Below are positions 60,085 through 64,000 of a stretch of DNA of 64,000 nucleotides, piece after piece. The stretch spans positions 2,108,001-2,172,000 of the forward strand of contig OZ251980.1 of the NCBI GenBank assembly GCA_965246745.1, written 5' to 3'. The translations under genes were made by a program, and so were the position numbers. This DNA comes from JANXMY01 sp965246745 (GTDB lineage Bacteria; Armatimonadota; Armatimonadia; Armatimonadales; Capsulimonadaceae). The first letter of the stretch is position 1. Every line of letters starts with the position of its first letter. The notes below the pieces were generated by a model. That model was given only the letters and a program-made list of their open reading frames with translations, did not search any database and was not told the origin of the DNA.

Positions 60085-60840
60085 CTAACTTTTGGACCGG
60101 GCGTCGCGCAGATACTTGACATGACCGTCAAAGAAAAGCTGGTTGCGCCCGCCGGGATGCACGGCCAGACCGAGCAGGCCGGGCGGCGTCTGCGGCGCGA
60201 CCGCAAGCGCCGTGCTTGGGATATACGGGTCCACTGCAAGCTCCAAGTCCGACTCGCCCTGCGGCACCGGCGGCACAATCGTCTTTTCTTTGACCACAGG
60301 TGTATTAAACGCATCAATATCTGCGACGCATTGCTGCGGCTGCTTGCCCCAGCAGTTGGTGACCTTGACCGGGTTCTCACGTCGGTCAAACCGCCACATC
60401 CAGTACCGGGTCACGCCGCCGGGCACCGGCTCTTTCACCCGCGCCTCTTCCCCGAGCGCCGTGCCGGTCTCGCTTGGGCAGGACCAAAGCGCGTTCGCTT
60501 TCAAGTACGGGTCCAGCACAATCGCCGCCCATCCGCAGCGCGGGTCCGACGACGCCGGAAAGCCCTGCCACTGGGACGAAGGGGGCTGGGATGCGGGCAG
60601 GGGAAGCGTGTACGGATATTTCAGGTCGCGCCGGTCCGGCAGACGCTCATCGCTGTCCTGCTGATACTGGATCATCGCCAGGCCGATCTGCTTCAAATTG
60701 CTTTGGCACGCCGCCCGGCGGGCATTTTCGCGGACTTTTTGGAACACGGGAAACAAAATCGCGGCAAGAATCGCGATAATGGCGATCACGACAAGCAGCT
60801 CAATCAAAGTAAACGCGACGCGCGACGGCAATTTTTTCAT
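60085..60840 (-). CDS. DUF1559 / type II secretion prepilin-like protein
   Basis: This 251-residue protein has a prepilin N-terminus (AFTLIELLVVIAIIAIL, then AAILFPVFQKVRENAR) cleaved and methylated by a prepilin peptidase. The body (SNLKQIGLAMIQYQQDSDERLPDR) and C-terminus (LAVHPGGRNQLFFDGHVKYLR) are typical of the DUF1559 family, abundant in planctomycetes and armatimonads. Its function is not known, perhaps a pseudopilin-like surface protein. Ends before the terminator at 60034-60066. Confidence 0.92.
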   Translation of the reverse strand: MKKLPSRVAFTLIELLVVIAIIAILAAILFPVFQKVRENARRAACQSNLKQIGLAMIQYQQDSDERLPDRRDLKYPYTLPLPASQPPSSQWQGFPASSDPRCGWAAIVLDPYLKANALWSCPSETGTALGEEARVKEPVPGGVTRYWMWRFDRRENPVKVTNCWGKQPQQCVADIDAFNTPVVKEKTIVPPVPQGESDLELAVDPYIPSTALAVAPQTPPGLLGLAVHPGGRNQLFFDGHVKYLRDARSKS

Positions 60841-60912
60841 TGTTCTGCTTTCTGAGACGCGCGGCGGCCCGCCGAAGTTCTTTGGTCCGCCGAAGTTCCC
60901 CCGCCTGTCCGC

Positions 60913-61818
60913 TCACGCCGCGTCCGCAAATGCCCACTCCGGCAGCGGCTCGCGGGCGGCCCGCCACGCCTCAGAGACACCTGCCGACAGCGCGGCAACT
61001 CCGCCGGCAATGGCGCAGTTGGTGTCGCAGTCCCCGCGACCGGCCACGGTCAGCCAAAGGGCTTCTTCATAATCGCCTAAATGCTGCGCGGCGCACCACA
61101 GCGCAAACGGCACCGTATCGGGGGCAGCAGCATTGTACCCACTGCCGAGCACGTGAGCAGCCTCTTTGGCGGCTGTGCCCAAAGGCAGGCTTTGAGCACG
61201 CTTGATGCCGCTCGCCACTTCGCCCGGCGGCACCCAGGGCAGAACATGCTCCAAAAACTCGCGGGCGGTCGGCACGGCACCACCCAGACGCGCGGCATAC
61301 GCCGCCGCGACCGCCACGGCCACCGCTCCGGCAATGCCTTCCGGGTGCGCGTGAGTGACTTCCGCCGACAAGGCGGCATTTTCAGAGGCCGAATGCAGGC
61401 TGTCGGCAAAATACGCGCCGACCGGGGCGACCCGCATCGCCGCGCCGTTGCCGAGCGAGCCTTCGCCGTGGAACAAGCGCGGGGCCATCCTCCGCCACGC
61501 CCCCGGCAAAAAGATCATCGGCACCAGCCGGTTCATGCCGTCGCCGTAACCCCGGTCTTCGTCGTAATGCACGGAAAAATCGGTCGCCAGCGCATCCTGG
61601 TCTATGCGTCCGAACCGGCGCAGCACCGCTGCGACCGACAGCGCCATCTGCGTGTCGTCGGTGAAGCGCCACGGTCCCGGCGCGGTCTGCCGGACGAGGA
61701 TGCGCTCGTCGGCATCCCCGCTCGCAAATCGCTCGCCGAATGCGTCCCCGACCGACACGCCGTCCAGCGAGCGCACAGCCCGCGCCCATCGGGCCTCCGG
61801 CGAAGCGCTGAGGATCAT
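60913..61818 (-). CDS. ADP-ribosylglycohydrolase family protein
   Basis: This 301-residue enzyme has the metal-binding signatures SLDGVSVGDAFGERF near the N-terminus, RFTDDTQMALSVA and GRGDCDTNCAIAGGVAAL near the C-terminus. The family removes ADP-ribose from proteins or nitrogenase reductase using Mg. The order of motifs and length are typical. Neighbours: DUF1559 gene downstream, tRNA-Lys upstream. Confidence 0.92.
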   Translation of the reverse strand: MILSASPEARWARAVRSLDGVSVGDAFGERFASGDADERILVRQTAPGPWRFTDDTQMALSVAAVLRRFGRIDQDALATDFSVHYDEDRGYGDGMNRLVPMIFLPGAWRRMAPRLFHGEGSLGNGAAMRVAPVGAYFADSLHSASENAALSAEVTHAHPEGIAGAVAVAVAAAYAARLGGAVPTAREFLEHVLPWVPPGEVASGIKRAQSLPLGTAAKEAAHVLGSGYNAAAPDTVPFALWCAAQHLGDYEEALWLTVAGRGDCDTNCAIAGGVAALSAGVSEAWRAAREPLPEWAFADAA

Positions 61819-61843
61819 GCTTTCCCCTGACTCGGAACGAAAT

Positions 61844-61887
61844 ACAAAAAAGCCTGAATACCAATGTGAGTATTCAGGCTTTTTTGT
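61844..61887. terminator. Terminator after tRNA-Lys
   Basis: Stem aaaaaagcctgaatac / gtattcaggctttttt with a short loop. T-rich on both strands, so it ends transcription of tRNA-Lys and can act in either direction. Confidence 0.88.
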
Positions 61888-61889
61888 GA

Positions 61890-61962
61890 TGGGAGCACAC
61901 GGGATCGAACCGTGGACCCGCAGATTAAGAGTCTGCTGCTCTGCCAGCTGAGCTATACTCCC
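61890..61962 (-). tRNA. tRNA-Lys (anticodon CTT)
   Basis: Acceptor gggagta/tgctccc, D arm agctcagctggcagagc, anticodon stem cagac around tcttaat with CTT, and T arm ggttcgatcc. Discriminator A. Length 73. The first 10 bases overlap the stop end of the HNH gene. Confidence 0.95.
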
Positions 61963-62402
61963 ATGTTCAGCCGTTCGATAAAGGTGAGCACCCCATGATC
62001 ACGCGCTGTTTGTTTCCGGTGGCACCGAATGCAAAGCACTTGGCAGACGGCAATCTCTTCGAGAATTGTCTCCCATTTGTAGCCGTTGACGATCATTTCT
62101 GAAACATTTTGACGCTTCACCCCTTGATTATGGTCATATTGCAGCAAGTATAAATCGGTTTCGCCGCAGACTATACAAGGGTGTTCTTTCAAGTAACGAT
62201 AAGAATTTCGGTAGTTTTCCAGAATGACTTCACGGCGTCGGACCGCCGTGTTCGCAATATGCCTTTTCTTGTTTTTAGTGTACCATTTGTCCTGGTAAAC
62301 TTTTTTGCAGCGCCGACAATGGATTTGCAGCCCATCCGGCTTCGCCTTGTTCGAACCAAACTGATTTAAATCCGTTTCGGAACAAGTAGGACACGTTTTC
62401 AT
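61953..62402 (-). CDS. HNH-type endonuclease-like protein
   Basis: This 149-residue protein has an N-terminal Cys pair zinc site (CPTCSETD...HCRRCKKVY) and an HNH core: CIVCGETDLYLLQYDHNQGVKRQN and CQVLCIRCHRKQTARDHG. It is a probable DNA nuclease. Low GC compared with its neighbours suggests transfer. The stop codon TAG lies inside the 5' end of the tRNA-Lys gene on the same strand, so the tRNA is transcribed through or from within this gene. Confidence 0.8.
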   Translation of the reverse strand: MKTCPTCSETDLNQFGSNKAKPDGLQIHCRRCKKVYQDKWYTKNKKRHIANTAVRRREVILENYRNSYRYLKEHPCIVCGETDLYLLQYDHNQGVKRQNVSEMIVNGYKWETILEEIAVCQVLCIRCHRKQTARDHGVLTFIERLNMGV

Positions 62403-62550
62403 GATACCTTGCCTGGAACCTCCCTGTAGCGCCTATTATACCCGTGCCGACAGCAGAATGCAAGTTGGTATTGGATAATTTCGCGCATCTCGCTCTCTCA
62501 CCAGGTACAATAATCGCAATGCCACTGCTTCCAGCCAAAGGAAACATCCC

Positions 62551-64000
62551 ATGCGCTCCTCTCTGCTTTTCTCTGCCGCCGCTTTTCTGGCGTCCCCGCT
62601 GCTCGCCCAAACCGCCCCCGCGCAGTCCCCGCCGGACCGGGCGCTGACCATCTACAACCAAAACTTTGCCGTGGTCCGCCAGACCGTGCCGCTGAATTTG
62701 TCGGCGGGCCTGAACCATGTCACAGTCAACGACATCACCTACCATCTGGAACCCGACTCAGTAGTGCTGCGCGATCCCGCCGAAAAGCGCATCCTGAAGA
62801 TACGCGAGCAGAACTACCGGGCCGATCCCGTCTCCCAGGACCTGCTCTTGTCGCTGAACGAAGGCAAAACGATTGACTTTCAAGTGCAGCACGGCGACCA
62901 AGTCTCGGTTGTCTCGGGCAAAATTATCCGCAGCGGCTACGTGCCGCACACCGACGCGTACAGCACGTTCGGCTCGCAGTATCAATACCAGCAGCAGTCT
63001 TATGGCAGCGGCGCAAGCGGTCAGCCGATTATCGAAGTCGGCGGGAAATTGCAGTTTGCCCTGCCGGGCCTGCCGCTGTTCCCCAACCTGCCCGACGACA
63101 GCATTCTGAAGCCGACATTGGACTGGCAGGTCGTGACCGACAAGAGCGGCCCGGTGAACGCCGAGCTGGCGTATGTCACCGGCGGCATGACGTGGAAAGC
63201 CGCGTACAACCTCGTGTTTCCCGAAACCGGCGATTTAGTTGATCTCACCGCGTGGGTGACGATGGACAACGAAAGCGGCAAGACATTTGAAAATGCCCGC
63301 ATCAAGCTGATGGCCGGCGACGTGAGCAAGCTTCAGCAAAACAACTCTCTGAGGGCCGTTTTTGCATCGAGGGCTGACTCTTCCCTAGACGCCGCATCCC
63401 CGTCCGTCACCGAAAAGTCGTTTGACGAGTACCATTTGTACACGCTGGCGAACCCGGCGACGCTGCGGGACCGGGAAATCAAGCAAGTGGAGTTTGCCCG
63501 CGCCGCCCGTGTCCCGTCCTCCGTCATCTATGTCTACGACGGCCTTCAGCTTGACCCGAACCAATACAACGGCTGGGGATACGACAACATCCGAAACTCC
63601 CCCGAATACGGCACACAGTCCAACCGCAAAGTCTTCGCCATGCGCGAGTTCGTCAACTCCAAACAAAATGGTCTCGGCATCCCGCTCCCCAAAGGCCGCA
63701 TGCGCTTTTACCGCCGCGACAGCGACGGCCAATTGGAGTTTGTCGGCGAAAACAACATTGACCATACCCCGAAAGACGAAACCATCCGCGTCTACACCGG
63801 CAATGCGTTTGACCTGACCGGCGACCGCAAGCAGACCAAGTTCACAATAGACACCAGCGCCCGCACGGTGGACGAGAGCTTTACGATCACCGTCCATAAC
63901 CACAAAGCCGTGCCCGCCGTGATCCGCGTCGCCGAGCACCTGTACCGGGGCGCGACCTGGACAATCTCGGCCAAAACCGACACGTTCCTGAAGACCGACG
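62551..64000 (+). CDS. Secreted DUF4139-domain protein (3' end outside window)
   Basis: The open frame starts at the ATG at 62551 (AAAGGA seven bases before) and continues to the window end, so only the first 483 codons are seen. A signal peptide (LLFSAAAFLASPLLAQ) is followed by ALTIYNQNFAVVRQTVPLNL, LTAWVTMDNESGKTFENARIKLMAG and VHNHKAVPAVIRVAEHLYRGATW, the DUF4139 pattern of secreted proteins of unknown function. A TACAAT box lies at 62506-62511. Confidence 0.82.
   Translation, partial: MRSSLLFSAAAFLASPLLAQTAPAQSPPDRALTIYNQNFAVVRQTVPLNLSAGLNHVTVNDITYHLEPDSVVLRDPAEKRILKIREQNYRADPVSQDLLLSLNEGKTIDFQVQHGDQVSVVSGKIIRSGYVPHTDAYSTFGSQYQYQQQSYGSGASGQPIIEVGGKLQFALPGLPLFPNLPDDSILKPTLDWQVVTDKSGPVNAELAYVTGGMTWKAAYNLVFPETGDLVDLTAWVTMDNESGKTFENARIKLMAGDVSKLQQNNSLRAVFASRADSSLDAASPSVTEKSFDEYHLYTLANPATLRDREIKQVEFARAARVPSSVIYVYDGLQLDPNQYNGWGYDNIRNSPEYGTQSNRKVFAMREFVNSKQNGLGIPLPKGRMRFYRRDSDGQLEFVGENNIDHTPKDETIRVYTGNAFDLTGDRKQTKFTIDTSARTVDESFTITVHNHKAVPAVIRVAEHLYRGATWTISAKTDTFLKTD

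Overview
The window is GC-rich chromosomal DNA from a free-living, diderm-like bacterium. Clues to the lineage are a DUF1559-type prepilin-like protein with the N-terminal motif FTLIELLVVIAIIAIL followed by AAILFPVF, a PEP-CTERM-like surface protein, a csaB/DUF5693 envelope pair, many secreted Ig/CBM/propeller proteins, and several promoters whose -10 box lies 6-9 bases before the ATG (leaderless or nearly leaderless mRNA). Together these fit Armatimonadota best, but that is an inference and no 16S or marker gene proves it.

Layout. 0-5 kb: a PAS-GGDEF-EAL c-di-GMP enzyme, a small zinc-ribbon protein and a PQQ-type sugar dehydrogenase. 5-9 kb: a repair cassette on the minus strand with an HhH protein like the PolX N-terminus, an XPB-type helicase and a Bax1/DUF790 nuclease-like partner, the last two separated by a perfect 64-bp inverted repeat. 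9-13 kb: a zinc-ribbon membrane protein and a fused double ABC-2 permease. 13-22 kb: an accessory island with MazEF, HigBA, lon-hsp20, two tandem 120-bp MITE-like repeats, a toxin-antitoxin-chaperone (TAC) operon with a SecB-like chaperone, a chimeric pseudogene, an XRE/ImmA pair and a TPR protein. 22-28.5 kb: secreted lipoproteins, including a recent tandem duplication with different C-terminal modules. 28.5-33 kb: envelope operon (rhomboid, Pro-rich membrane protein, DUF5693, CsaB). 33-41 kb: housekeeping and hypothetical genes including a HAS-barrel protein, an esterase, an SDR, a retropepsin-like module and aspartokinase. 41-50 kb: secreted propeller/lectin, HAF, DUF1573-redoxin, SurE, PEP-CTERM protein and an alkaline phosphatase operon preceded by a four-repeat Pho box. 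50-53 kb: a CrtC/AttH-like protein, a REP-associated tyrosine transposase (RAYT) flanked by long palindromes, and a CDF efflux protein. 53.9-58.3 kb: secE-nusG-(NTF2-like)-rplK-(56-aa membrane peptide)-rplA-L10 leader-rplJ-rplL. 58.3-64 kb: a seven-repeat propeller, tRNA-Leu, a DUF1559 protein, an ADP-ribosylglycohydrolase, tRNA-Lys overlapped by an HNH gene, and a DUF4139 protein cut by the window end.

The most notable points are the TAC module, the bacterial XPB-Bax1-like cassette, the Pho box in front of the phosphatase operon, an apparent AUC start codon in rplJ, extra genes inserted in the ribosomal-protein operon, and a dispersed palindrome family centred on the RAYT gene, one arm of which has become the N-terminus of an esterase. 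All assignments were made by reading the sequence; no database search was possible.
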